Origin: Halobacillus litoralis
GTDB lineage: Bacteria > Bacillota > Bacilli > Bacillales > Halobacillaceae
Length of the DNA: 64,000 bases
NCBI RefSeq assembly: GCF_020171725.1
Contig: NZ_JAIVAJ010000008.1
Span: 97,554-161,553 of the forward strand
Direction of reading: 5' to 3'
Below are positions 16,346-24,975 of this stretch, piece after piece (position 1 is the stretch's first letter; every line of letters starts with the position of its first letter). Under the pieces are notes generated by a model, which searched no databases, had not been told where the DNA came from, and saw only the letters and a list, made by a program, of their open reading frames with translations. The position numbers were made by a program, and so were the translations under genes.

Positions 16346-16549
16346 CTATTCATCTAAATTTCTACAAACCAGTGCTGACACAGCGAAAACCATGCATGCC
16401 CCCACTGATCCAGCAGCGAACATCAGATCAACGGTTTCGATTGGGGACCTGAATAACAAGGGGACTGACAGCACCAAGGCGGCGCCACTGATGCCGAGTC
16501 CGACTATCGATAAGGCCAATAATTTATTCAAGGAAAGCATCATAGACAC
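16346..16549 (-). CDS. Small membrane protein, two segments
   Basis: 67 residues from GTG 16549, which has AGAGGAGG seven bases upstream. Two hydrophobic stretches (about residues 8-32 and 40-62) are joined by a short loop containing RSPIETVD. No family recognised. It is the first gene of a two-gene unit with 16061-16321. Nothing nearby indicates a function. Confidence 0.62.
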   Translation of the reverse strand: MSMMLSLNKLLALSIVGLGISGAALVLSVPLLFRSPIETVDLMFAAGSVGACMVFAVSALVCRNLDE

Positions 16550-16623
16550 GATACGGCCTCCTCTTTAACATTTCTTTACTACTTTGACGCCCACAGGTCA
16601 TCCTCCTTCTTTTTCGAAAACAA

Positions 16624-16669
16624 AAAGAGCCTGAGCCCTATCACAACGATAGTACTCAGGCTCTTCTTT
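16624..16669 (-). terminator. Terminator of the copC-copD operon
   Basis: AAAGAGCCTGAG pairs with CTCAGGCTCTT; an inner CTATC/GATAG stem adds to it. The A run on the plus strand gives the T run for minus-strand transcripts. It abuts the copD stop codon. Confidence 0.88.
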
Positions 16670-17740
16670 CTATGATGGAACAATCGCAAGCATGATCGTC
16701 ATAAACAACGACAGCACGATGCCACAGACAAGCAGTGCATACAGGAATGCGGACTTCCTCTCTCTCAGCACGAGATACTGACAGATGGCGAGCACGGCGG
16801 TGATGCCGAGCCAGAAGAGTGATGAGGTCGTGAGCTCGACCTGCACCGACATGGCAGGCTGCCAGATGCCTTGGTAGAGGGCGGAGAATAAGGGCGATAC
16901 GCCTTGGGATTGGACCGTCTCGCTGACGTCCAGAGGCGGTGACGACTGCCCCATAAACCCAGTGACGAGGAAGATGAGTCCGATTACGATACTCTCAGCC
17001 CGCAACCAGCTGGGGAACATCCCTTTTTTCAAAAGAAAGGCGTTGACTGCGGCGATGGTGAGCACTCCGGCGTATAGTAAATGCTTGAGCAGCAGGGCTT
17101 CTCCGTACGGAAGCAGCCAGGAATTCCAATATTCCGGGACGGTGTACTGCATCAGGATGAGTCCCGCGGCTGTCAGGAGGATCATGCTGCCGATTGAAAA
17201 GGGCGTGTACCAGCTGAGAAAGGCGCTCCAGTTCGCTTTATTGCGGGCGAACCATGCCATAATCAGCAGGATGCCCGCCCATGCTGCCATCGAAGTGATG
17301 TGCATGGATTGAGCGATGACGCCGATGACAGGTGCGGTGCTCGCGACGTGTCCGGAGAAGCTCGTCATCACGATGAGGATGACGACGCCTGCAAGCGACA
17401 GGATCGATGTGCGCTTCGACGAGTCGCCTTCGCTCATCGCGAGGAACACGACGTACAGAACTGACGCCACGAAGGTGATCAGCCACACCATCCCGGGTCT
17501 CGAGTCGAGGACGACGTTCGCGAACGGGAAGTTTCCATTCTGTGAAAAGAAAAGCAGGATCCTGAGTACGGGTCCGAAGCTCAGGATTCCGATGCCGAGC
17601 GCACTCGCAAGCAGCAGGCCGTTCGGGACACGGAACGCCGGACGCCTGTCCGCTGGCACGAGTCCGAGAATGCTGTGCCCCATCAGGACGGCGAAACAAA
17701 CATAAATCAGAGCCTCCGTCACCATGAGGAGGGCCATCAT
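16670..17740 (-). CDS. copD: CopD-family copper membrane protein
   Basis: 356 residues with about eight to nine membrane segments. The central SFSGHVASTAPVIGV and AQSMHITSMAAWAGIL (about residues 125-160) carry the conserved histidines of CopD, followed by the KHLLYAGVLTIAAVN segment. CopD cooperates with exported CopC in copper import or delivery. The ATG overlaps the copC stop codon by 4 bp (ATGA), so the genes are translationally coupled. In B. subtilis the two domains are fused in YcnJ. Confidence 0.88.
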   Translation of the reverse strand: MMALLMVTEALIYVCFAVLMGHSILGLVPADRRPAFRVPNGLLLASALGIGILSFGPVLRILLFFSQNGNFPFANVVLDSRPGMVWLITFVASVLYVVFLAMSEGDSSKRTSILSLAGVVILIVMTSFSGHVASTAPVIGVIAQSMHITSMAAWAGILLIMAWFARNKANWSAFLSWYTPFSIGSMILLTAAGLILMQYTVPEYWNSWLLPYGEALLLKHLLYAGVLTIAAVNAFLLKKGMFPSWLRAESIVIGLIFLVTGFMGQSSPPLDVSETVQSQGVSPLFSALYQGIWQPAMSVQVELTTSSLFWLGITAVLAICQYLVLRERKSAFLYALLVCGIVLSLFMTIMLAIVPS

Positions 17741-18327
17741 TCGTTACGGTTCGGCTTTCTCATGAAGAGCACGACCACTCCCACGAGCAGAAGCAGCGCT
17801 GCAATACCGGCGATCAGAAGCGAGTTTCTCAGCTGGTTCGAATCATCGCTGGACTCATCAGATGCCGTTTCAGAGGCACTCTCTGTCTCGCTTTCCGGTG
17901 TATTCTCCATATCGGCAGGCTCTTCCTCCGCTTCAGCTTGTCCTTCTTCTTCAGAAGTTGGTGCTTCCTGGACAGGGGCGTCCACTTCGAACGAATAGCC
18001 ATCCTCGATCGGGTGGCCATCCTCCCCGACAATTGCCCAGTCGACGTTGATCGTTCCATTCGGGAGCGGCTCGACGGTATTGATGATCATCGTATCTCCG
18101 TCGACCACCACGTCCTGCAGCGGAAGCTCTGCGCCATCCGCTGTCGTCAGCGTCACGGTACTCCCTTCTGAAATCGGTGTCGTGAACAGGACCGTCACTT
18201 CGTTGATCGACTCCGTTACGACGGAACCTTCAGACGGATCGGCTTCTTCCTTTCCTGTATGGGCAAACGCATGGGCAGGTACGAGTAAAGTCAGGACCAG
18301 CATCCATGCTGTTATCATTTTTTTCAT
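17737..18327 (-). CDS. copC: CopC-domain copper-binding exported protein
   Basis: 196 residues from ATG 18327 (AAGGAG upstream); the longer frame lacks a site. The signal peptide ends AHAFA and the mature protein starts with His, as in CopC, where the N-terminal histidine binds Cu(II). The domain continues with DPSEGSVV, VTVLFTTPISEGS and the DGHPIEDGYSFEV closing strand. A long acidic Ser/Glu linker and a C-terminal membrane helix (LLIAGIAALLLLVGVVVLF) with basic tail anchor it to the cell surface. The acidic linker fits a halophilic host. Confidence 0.9.
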   Translation of the reverse strand: MKKMITAWMLVLTLLVPAHAFAHTGKEEADPSEGSVVTESINEVTVLFTTPISEGSTVTLTTADGAELPLQDVVVDGDTMIINTVEPLPNGTINVDWAIVGEDGHPIEDGYSFEVDAPVQEAPTSEEEGQAEAEEEPADMENTPESETESASETASDESSDDSNQLRNSLLIAGIAALLLLVGVVVLFMRKPNRNE

Positions 18328-18520
18328 GAAAAAAACACTCCTTGTTTTGTACAATCTTATAGGTTGATGTAATTCCCCCTTATTATAATGGATGGGGGAT
18401 TTTTTCGACAGCGAGAGCTGTCCTTCCATTTCATGGTCCTGTTAACATTAGTCCACTATACCAATAGTCCTAGATTCCCTTTACACTTGTTTTATTGTAC
18501 AAAATAGGGAGGACGAATGT

Positions 18521-20923
18521 TTGAGAAAGGTTATGTTCTTTGTGTTGATTGGAATGTTGTTGGGGATTGTACTGTCTTCTCAGCCCGTGAGTGCGGAGAA
18601 ATCTTCAAAAGTGTTATCAGGATATAAGTTTGTCGATTGGACGTATGATGAGGAACGTGAACTGGTATTTGCTGCATTGACGGCTAGGAGTGATCGCGAC
18701 TATGACCGGGCGAATGTGCTAGCGACACTGGATGCGGAGACGATGGAGGTGCTCGACCTTCACAATTTTTCTAATGTGGACAGAGGGACGGGTTACAAAC
18801 CCACAGATTTGCTCGTACATAAAGGACTTGTTTATGTGGCGAACGGCCATTCTGTTGTTGTCTATGACCCGGGGATGAGACAAGACATCGATGTCATCGA
18901 CCACTATCTCTCCACGCCGAATGCGGGGGAAATCGCTTTTGTCGATGACCGTTTGTACATGGCCAGCCATGAAAGAACGAAGCAGGGTCATGTCGTACCG
19001 CGGCTACGTTATCATGATACGGGGTCAGGTGAGCTTACGATATTCGAAGAGAGTTGGTACCATATCTCCCGTCCGGCGCTCGAAATCGATGAAGAGCGGG
19101 GCTTTATTTATATGGCCGAAACCGACCTTCGTCATCACTCGCCCGTCGTCTACATGTTTGATTTGGATACGCTGGAACGAGTCGGTACAATGCGTGACTT
19201 TGAAGGTTTTCAAGGGTCAGGTGATTTATATTTGGATGGGGACACGATTGCTTATGGGAACTATCTGATCGATGCGGGTGATTTGTCGAACGTGAAAGGC
19301 GTATTGGAAGAACAGGTGCTGCAATTCCGCGATCGGTTTATAGTGACAGAAGCAGGCATCTATGATCGTGAGACACTGTCGCAAATACAGGATCTGACGG
19401 CTTCTTTTAACCATTATTTAGATAGTGACTTGGATCTCTATTACGTAGACTACGGCTTTATGCACGAGACGCTTCAATTTAAGAAAACCAATGTCGGACT
19501 TGGCTTTCAGGATCTCGTCCGGTTTGAAGAGGAAATCCAGTATTTGAAGAAAAATGAGATCATCAACGGCTTTACGCCAGTGAAATTTGCGCCGCAGCAA
19601 CCCATTAAGCGGATTGATGCGGTACGGATGATAATGCGCGAAAAAGGAATGGACGCCACGAACGTGGAGGACCCTGAGTTCACAGATTTACAAAAAGGGG
19701 CGCCAGGCTATGAAGCAGTAGCTCTTGCGAAGCAGCAAGGGATTATCGATGGCCTTGGAGATGGGCGATTCGCCCCTGCGGGTCAGCTTAAGCGTTCCGA
19801 TATGGCAAAAATACTGGCGAATGCATACGGGATTGCGGGTACGTATGATCAAACCTTCTCGGATGTGCCGTCGGATCACCGTGCCTATCCGTTCGTGACC
19901 GCTCTTGCCGCCAACGGGATTACAGTCGGCTATCCAGACCATACATTCCGACCGGATCAGTCGATCACTCGACAGGAGTTCGCGGCTTTCATGGCGCGTA
20001 ATCTGGATGTGGGATTCCGCCCTGATGATGCAGCGGGTTCCCAGGCAGAGCAGCCGTTTCGAATGGAAAATGAGGGGTACATCAACAATCAGAACGAGTA
20101 CCACTACTTTTTCAAAGGAATGGGGACGCCTGGCTATAAGGTCCGATTGTCCCGTATTGATGGGAAGGCTGTTGGGGAATATGTTCGTGCGGATGGTTAT
20201 GTTGGCGCAAACGGTCGGTTTTCGTTCGAGCATGATTTGACGGAGCTGAGTGAAGGGACACATTCGTTCACGGTTGAGACACTTGATGAGGACTGGAATG
20301 TGGTCGAAGAGGCGTCGGTGGAACTTGTGAAAGAGACGGAGTTGCGTACAAGTTATTGGCCAAACGCTTCGGTGAACAAACAGAATGAAGAGCATTATCC
20401 GTATGAGACATTTATTGACCCGTATGCGACGGTGACGATTTCATTTGTTCAGGACAGTATGGAGATGACAGAGACGTTTGAAAGTGCAGATGAGAAATCA
20501 CTCGAGCGGACGATTGACCTGAGTCGGTTTGAGGAGGGGACGATTGAGGTGGACGTGACCTTTGAGGATTCTTCCGGAAACGTGAAGCGATTTTCCGACA
20601 AGGTGCGGAAAGATGTGACACCACCATCAAAGCCCAAGATTACGAAGCTGCTTGATATAACGGAAGAACGCCGGTGGGATCCGGTGATTTTTGGGACAGG
20701 CACTCCTGGCTCGGACGTCGGATATAAAATGTCGGACGGTGAGGACGTGATTACCTCTGTGGACTATCGTTCTGTAGATGAGGATGGAACATTTGAGGTG
20801 CGTTTAGGTAGAGTGACTCAGCTGAAGAGTGGTCCGATTTCGGTGGAACTTTACCATGAGGATTATGTTGGAAATGAGAGCGAACGGGTGACGTTTAAGT
20901 TGAAGAATGAAATCGGGCGATAG
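18521..20923 (+). CDS. S-layer-homology surface protein with beta-propeller
   Basis: 800 residues from TTG 18521 (GGGAGG upstream). A signal peptide ends near VSAEK. Residues about 30-330 are repeated beta strands with D-x-D-T and VVYMFDLDTL elements, probably a propeller. Three SLH motifs follow (about 335-500; IINGFTPVKFAPQQPI, IIDGLGDGRFAPAGQLKR, ITVGYPDHTFRPDQSITR), which bind pyruvylated cell-wall polymer. Two Ig-like beta domains end the protein. The SLH block in the middle is less common than at an end. Function beyond cell-wall attachment is unknown. Hairpin copy F follows. Confidence 0.88.
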   Translation: MRKVMFFVLIGMLLGIVLSSQPVSAEKSSKVLSGYKFVDWTYDEERELVFAALTARSDRDYDRANVLATLDAETMEVLDLHNFSNVDRGTGYKPTDLLVHKGLVYVANGHSVVVYDPGMRQDIDVIDHYLSTPNAGEIAFVDDRLYMASHERTKQGHVVPRLRYHDTGSGELTIFEESWYHISRPALEIDEERGFIYMAETDLRHHSPVVYMFDLDTLERVGTMRDFEGFQGSGDLYLDGDTIAYGNYLIDAGDLSNVKGVLEEQVLQFRDRFIVTEAGIYDRETLSQIQDLTASFNHYLDSDLDLYYVDYGFMHETLQFKKTNVGLGFQDLVRFEEEIQYLKKNEIINGFTPVKFAPQQPIKRIDAVRMIMREKGMDATNVEDPEFTDLQKGAPGYEAVALAKQQGIIDGLGDGRFAPAGQLKRSDMAKILANAYGIAGTYDQTFSDVPSDHRAYPFVTALAANGITVGYPDHTFRPDQSITRQEFAAFMARNLDVGFRPDDAAGSQAEQPFRMENEGYINNQNEYHYFFKGMGTPGYKVRLSRIDGKAVGEYVRADGYVGANGRFSFEHDLTELSEGTHSFTVETLDEDWNVVEEASVELVKETELRTSYWPNASVNKQNEEHYPYETFIDPYATVTISFVQDSMEMTETFESADEKSLERTIDLSRFEEGTIEVDVTFEDSSGNVKRFSDKVRKDVTPPSKPKITKLLDITEERRWDPVIFGTGTPGSDVGYKMSDGEDVITSVDYRSVDEDGTFEVRLGRVTQLKSGPISVELYHEDYVGNESERVTFKLKNEIGR

Positions 20924-20948
20924 CTGACGGAGGTTTCACCCTACAAAA

Positions 20949-21006
20949 TGCCTGAACTCCAATCCTTACAGTGATAAAGAGGTTGGAGTCAGGCACTATT
21001 AAAAAA
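20949..21006 (+). repeat. Dispersed hairpin repeat, copy F (intact)
   Basis: TGCCTGAACTCCAATCC, TTACAGTGATAAAG, then GTTGGAGTCAGGCAC. The outer arms pair over about 13 bp with one bulge. It lies between convergent genes and contains the stop codon of the minus-strand gene 20989-21264. Confidence 0.82.
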
Positions 21007-21264
21007 GCATCCATTTTCCCCTTTTGAAAAAGGAGGATACTTTGTAAAAATCAATGAAACAAGTAGACCAAAACCAGAAAAAACAGCTGAATTTATAGCT
21101 CCGAATCCACTCATCGTATAAGTCTTATAGATCAACCAGATGGTAATAAGACTTACTAGTAAAGCAGGTATATAATATCTTTTTTGTTTACAGGTATTAA
21201 TTTTCAGCAGTAAATAAACGATTTGAAAAAGTAGAGCAGCTAGAAGTGCCACCTTAAAAATCAT
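20989..21264 (-). CDS. Small membrane protein
   Basis: 91 residues from ATG 21264 (AAGGGG seven bases upstream). Hydrophobic segments at about 2-20, 35-50 and 55-75. No family recognised. The last codons and the stop are inside hairpin copy F, so the C-terminus may have been replaced when the repeat inserted. Confidence 0.6.
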   Translation of the reverse strand: MIFKVALLAALLFQIVYLLLKINTCKQKRYYIPALLVSLITIWLIYKTYTMSGFGAINSAVFSGFGLLVSLIFTKYPPFSKGENGCFFNSA

Positions 21265-21331
21265 TTTCGAGCCCCTTCCCAACCGTCATTTTCAGTATTT
21301 GCATACATTACAGAAAGGCTGTAAACATCGT

Positions 21332-21532
21332 CTATTGAGTATGACGATTAAAATTCTTCTTCGTTACGATACCCGACCAGAAGAAGTATGCAGCAGCTAG
21401 CATCGAGCTTGTTAAGAACACTATATTCAGCCATAGCCAGCCCTCGTCTGTAACGATTCGGTCTATGTCATGCGCTGCGCTTAATAGTAATAGAAAAGAC
21501 AACAAAAAATTCACGAACGGACGCTTAATCAT
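21332..21532 (-). CDS. Small two-segment membrane protein
   Basis: 66 residues from ATG 21532 with GAAGGAG seven bases upstream; a longer in-frame extension lacks a site. Two hydrophobic stretches (FVNFLLSFLLLLSAA and WLNIVFLTSSMLAAAYFFW) flank an acidic loop DIDRIVTDEG. The tail is basic. No family recognised. It lies 67 bp upstream of the similar small membrane gene 20989-21264. Confidence 0.6.
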   Translation of the reverse strand: MIKRPFVNFLLSFLLLLSAAHDIDRIVTDEGWLWLNIVFLTSSMLAAAYFFWSGIVTKKNFNRHTQ

Positions 21533-21658
21533 ATAATGACTCCTTCCACTTGAGAACCCTTCCCCTGCACAGTGTATCCATAACCAACGATGTGGGACGG
21601 GCATTTATTTAATCCTCATCTGTCTCTGCATTCGGCATTCCACTTATGTATAAAATCT

Positions 21659-22330
21659 TTAAATGAATCGCTCTACATACTCACCAAAGATTCTCTTCAT
21701 CACTTTAGGCGTGTTCCCCACATAAACATTCATTTGTTCCTCATTCGATACGAATTGCTCCGAATTACTTTCCTCTGTCGGAAAATCAGATATCCCTTTA
21801 ATAATCAGGCACTCCACATCGTTCTTCCCGCAGATATAAGCAATGGCACCCGCTTCTGTATCGGCTATCGTGATCCCGTTTTCCTGAAGCTCCAAATAGT
21901 CCTTCCACATCACCACCGCTTTATCAGCAGTGCCGATGGTTCCGGTATGAAAATCGTCTCCGTATTTGGATAAATCGATGTCGACTACGAAGGACTGCTT
22001 AATGAAAGGCTCGATCTCCTTTACGGTGCAGTCGTACTGAACGGCTCGATCGGGTACGAAAATATCCAAAGGACGGTACTGATCACCGATTCCGGCGCAT
22101 GTTCCCGCAACGATGACTTTCGTTAAATCGAACGTAGATATCATATACTGATTCCCACCGACACCATTCACTTTTCTAACGCCCGTACTGTACAAAACAA
22201 GCTCTTTATCATGAATCATTCTCATGAAATACTCGCCATACGGATAGCTGGAACGTTCGTCATCCTTCACATTGAAGTACTCCAACGCCGCTTCATATTC
22301 CCACTTCGTCGCCATACTGATTCCGATCAT
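21659..22330 (-). CDS. Nucleoside phosphorylase / nucleosidase-like protein
   Basis: 223 residues from ATG 22330 (GGGGTGAGGGC upstream). The PNP/UDP fold is supported by VLYSTGVRKVNGVGGNQYMIS, VIVAGTCAGIGD (the conserved glycine strand), TGTIGTADKAV and IADTEAGAIAYICG, which corresponds to the ribose-contacting M-E segment, followed by IIKGISDFPT. Members cleave purine nucleosides or SAH/MTA. The overall divergence prevents choosing a substrate. It is a single-gene unit divergent from the MBL gene. Confidence 0.85.
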   Translation of the reverse strand: MIGISMATKWEYEAALEYFNVKDDERSSYPYGEYFMRMIHDKELVLYSTGVRKVNGVGGNQYMISTFDLTKVIVAGTCAGIGDQYRPLDIFVPDRAVQYDCTVKEIEPFIKQSFVVDIDLSKYGDDFHTGTIGTADKAVVMWKDYLELQENGITIADTEAGAIAYICGKNDVECLIIKGISDFPTEESNSEQFVSNEEQMNVYVGNTPKVMKRIFGEYVERFI

Positions 22331-22529
22331 GCCCTCACCCCTTCGCTTTTTAACTTGATACAAAGCAACTCCATTCGGCTTCCATTCTGATACCAATTAT
22401 TTCAAAATTATATCAATTGCTCAACTATTGATTCCCAAATTTTTAAAACTTATGAAAACATTGAGCATAAATCGCAATCCCCATCTATAATGAAGCTAAT
22501 GGTATTCGTTTACAGGAGGGAGTTTTTTG

Positions 22530-23231
22530 ATGAGAGTTACGACGATCGACACCTTAACACAGGTCACATTCATGCCGGGATGGTTCCCGATCAACTGCTA
22601 CATCGTGGAGGAAGAAAACGATCTGACTGTGGTCGACACGGGCATGTCGTTCAGCACGAAGGCTATATTACAAGCCGCTGAAAAAATCGGAAAGCCGATA
22701 CGGAATATCGTGGTCACGCATGCTCATACTGATCATATCGGTGGAATCGACCGTCTGAAGGAAGCACAACCGGACAGTACATTTTATTTACCGAAACGTG
22801 AATTGGAGCTCTTGGAAGGAGATAAGTCGTTGAGAGATGGAGAGGATCAGACCCCCATCAAAGGAGGCGTGCCAAAAGGCATTCAGGCACGTCCTGATGA
22901 GGTCCTGGTGGATGGTGATCGTATCGGCTCACTGCAGGCGATACATGCCCCGGGCCACACACCAGGGATGATGGCGTTTATCGACGTCAGGACCAACGCC
23001 TTACTCGCAGCAGATGCCTTCCAGAACCATGGCGGCTTCGCTGTCGCCGGAGACATCCGCTGGCGCTTCCCCTTCCCTGGTCTGGCCACGTGGAGCAAGC
23101 CAACAGCCATCGAAACCGCCCGGACGTTAGCTGACTATCAACCTGCCATCCTCGCACTGGGGCACGGCGATCTATTGATGAACCCCGTTCCAAAGATGCA
23201 GGAGGCCATCAATCAAGCACCACAAAAGTAA
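22530..23231 (+). CDS. MBL-fold metallo-hydrolase
   Basis: 233 residues from ATG 22530 (AGGAGGG ten bases upstream; TTG 22527 is possible). The metal site is complete: THAHTDHIGG (about residues 64-73), HAPGHTPG (about 135-142), ADAFQNH and the final GHGD. The family hydrolyses thioesters, lactones, RNA or glyoxalase-type substrates; this subtype is often annotated only as MBL hydrolase. A 66-bp remnant of a second copy lies at 30945-31010. Confidence 0.9.
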   Translation: MRVTTIDTLTQVTFMPGWFPINCYIVEEENDLTVVDTGMSFSTKAILQAAEKIGKPIRNIVVTHAHTDHIGGIDRLKEAQPDSTFYLPKRELELLEGDKSLRDGEDQTPIKGGVPKGIQARPDEVLVDGDRIGSLQAIHAPGHTPGMMAFIDVRTNALLAADAFQNHGGFAVAGDIRWRFPFPGLATWSKPTAIETARTLADYQPAILALGHGDLLMNPVPKMQEAINQAPQK

Positions 23232-23465
23232 ATGACACTCGGACATTTGTGAGTATTTGCTTTTATAAGGAAAAAACCATCTAGAGAAAGAAAGAGGGTT
23301 ATGCGAAAGAGGAAAAATAGGGGGTGATGAAGGATTTTTCCAACATCACTTCTCTTTCGTAAGATAACTTTCAAATAGTCTATAAAACGCTCAAAATATG
23401 AGAGTGCAAGAGAAACTATATATACAATGCTCTAAATACTTTACTATAGAGGGTTTGCGAATCAT

Positions 23466-23870
23466 TCAGCTTTCTAATCTAGACTCCAAATCTTGAATTA
23501 TCTGTTTAATGATATTTATATCTTTATAATCCTCTTCAGTTAAATAAAGTGGATTTTTTTCTCCAGCCAGGTCTTCCAATCTGGAGATTGTATCATGAAT
23601 AACATCCTCAACATTGTCCATCAATGATTTTGTACCTTGGCTAGTATAAGTCTGATCCCCTAATTTATAGTATCCTCTCTTTGTATTTGTATAGCCTTGT
23701 CTTTCAACTAATTCACGCATTGTGCCAGAAAAATTACCTTGGGTGAATTCCGTATCTGTCTGAGAGTGAATGTATTCTTTGATTTCCTTCAAACTCTTTT
23801 CTTTTCCATCCTGCAAAAACTGCTTAACATAGTATTTTATTTCCTCTGCGTTCGATTTGAATTGTCTCAT
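23466..23870 (-). CDS. Winged-helix-like small protein
   Basis: 134 residues from ATG 23870 (AGGAGGAG upstream). The first 70 residues look like a winged helix: EEIKYYVKQFLQDGKEKSLKEI, then a second helix, NFSGTMRELVERQGY as recognition helix and KRGYYKLG as wing. A helical C-terminal half (LMDNVEDVIHDTISRLEDLAGE) may dimerise. Its upstream DNA carries three ACAAC blocks, and a palindrome with the same motif overlaps the promoter of the next gene to the right. It may therefore regulate both genes. Family not recognised. Confidence 0.7.
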   Translation of the reverse strand: MRQFKSNAEEIKYYVKQFLQDGKEKSLKEIKEYIHSQTDTEFTQGNFSGTMRELVERQGYTNTKRGYYKLGDQTYTSQGTKSLMDNVEDVIHDTISRLEDLAGEKNPLYLTEEDYKDINIIKQIIQDLESRLES

Positions 23871-23944
23871 CAGTAATCTTCTCCTCCTTTTATGGTACAA
23901 AAAAGTTTTGTGTTGTATTTCATATTACTGTATCAACGATCCAA

Positions 23945-23974
23945 ACACAACAAAAAGACAACAAAAACAACAAA
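23945..23974. repeat. Three ACAAC blocks upstream of the winged-helix gene
   Basis: ACAAC occurs at 23947, 23958 and 23967, spaced 11 and 9 bp, about one helical turn. The blocks lie 75-105 bp before the winged-helix start. They could be binding sites for that protein. Confidence 0.4.
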
Positions 23975-24252
23975 TAATCCTTAGCTGTATCGGTGCTATC
24001 GGGAAGATATTTTGATAAACACGACTTTTCATTAAGCAGGCGGGCTTAATGAAAAACAAGCTTCACACTCCTTCTCAATCCCTAAAGTCCATCACTGTAC
24101 CCTCAAGCATCCCTCGTGAAGAGGCATACTGGCAGATGTACACTTATTATCCTTACACTTGCTATGAAATTTAAGCAACATTTGTCAAGGATGATGAAAT
24201 GAAAAAGCATAGTTTATTCCTGATAACCTCTCACCCAACTTTACGGACTTAT

Positions 24253-24291
24253 AAAACAACGTTGACAACATTGTTTTATTTGTGTTTTAAT
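24253..24291 (+). promoter_or_regulatory. Promoter overlapped by a 25-bp palindrome
   Basis: TTGACA (24262-24267) and TTTAAT (24286-24291) are 18 bp apart. Bases 24253-24277, AAAACAAC-GTTGACAAC-ATTGTTTT, form a nearly perfect palindrome covering the -35 box, so a repressor bound there would block the polymerase. The inner GTTG/CAAC matches the ACAAC blocks at 23945-23974. The rest of 23871-24387 shows no gene I can support. Confidence 0.6.
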
Positions 24292-24387
24292 ATACACATG
24301 AGCCGCTTATCATCAACCGTTGCGTTGCAAGTACAGACGAGAAGGGATATAAGCAGGACATATATTATTAGTCTGGGAGTGGATAAA

Positions 24388-24816
24388 ATGGGAAAGTTAA
24401 TGATTGCCGATCAAAGATGGTTAGACAATTTGGAAAGCCAAAATATTTCCAAAGAAGATGAAGTCAATTTCTGGTCAACTAAGAACTCTAGTTTAGAAGA
24501 AGGAGATTACTTCCTTCTAACAAGCGGAAGAGAGGATGGCAATTGCAAAATCGAGGCTATTGCCCAATTTGTTAGAAATGAAGACTTACCAGTAGATGAG
24601 GCATGGGAAAGTTTCAACCAGCTTAATGGGGCAGTAAATTACGAAGAGTTTAAGCAAATGGTTTCGGAAGTTATCAACGTGAATAATGGGTTAATTACAT
24701 GCACAGTATTGAATAACTATACTCCAATTGAACAAAGTGAGGGCAAATCTCTAACATACAAAATTCCAGGAACCGGTAAATTAAGGGCTTCAGGCATTTT
24801 CATCTCGAAACGTTGA
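24388..24816 (+). CDS. Stand-alone PUA-like N-terminal domain of HNH endonucleases
   Basis: 142 residues from ATG 24388 (GGGAG eight bases upstream); an upstream in-frame extension is not supported. The order MIADQRWLDNL, DEVNFWSTKN, LEEGDYFLL, AWESFNQLNGAVNYEEF, then GLITCTVLNNY resembles the PUA/EVE-like domain that precedes HNH nucleases of the COG3440 group. Those domains are thought to read modified or target DNA. Here the nuclease domain is absent. The gene has its own palindromic promoter and a strong terminator. Assignment is by pattern only. Confidence 0.6.
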   Translation: MGKLMIADQRWLDNLESQNISKEDEVNFWSTKNSSLEEGDYFLLTSGREDGNCKIEAIAQFVRNEDLPVDEAWESFNQLNGAVNYEEFKQMVSEVINVNNGLITCTVLNNYTPIEQSEGKSLTYKIPGTGKLRASGIFISKR

Positions 24817-24836
24817 CCATAAAAACCCCATCTTAT

Positions 24837-24869
24837 AAAAGCCGTTTGATACCAGTCAAACGGCTTTTA
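24837..24869 (+). terminator. Terminator after the PUA-like gene
   Basis: AAAAGCCGTTTGA pairs perfectly with TCAAACGGCTTTT around a 6-base loop. Confidence 0.88.
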
Positions 24870-24975
24870 TTTACTTCAGAGAGCCTTTGTGGTTACAAAT
24901 TAACTAAAGACCGTGCTTGCAAACCGATATTCAACGATGATCGAGTCGTGGTAGTCAAGGGCATGCCTATCACTC

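Noticed and set aside
19688..20395. 235-codon minus-strand frame inside the SLH protein gene
   Set aside because: Antisense to conserved SLH repeats, with no ribosome site.
23943..23975. CRISPR-like repeats near the winged-helix gene
   Set aside because: The ACAAC blocks are only 5 bp with 4-6-bp gaps; no spacer-repeat structure.
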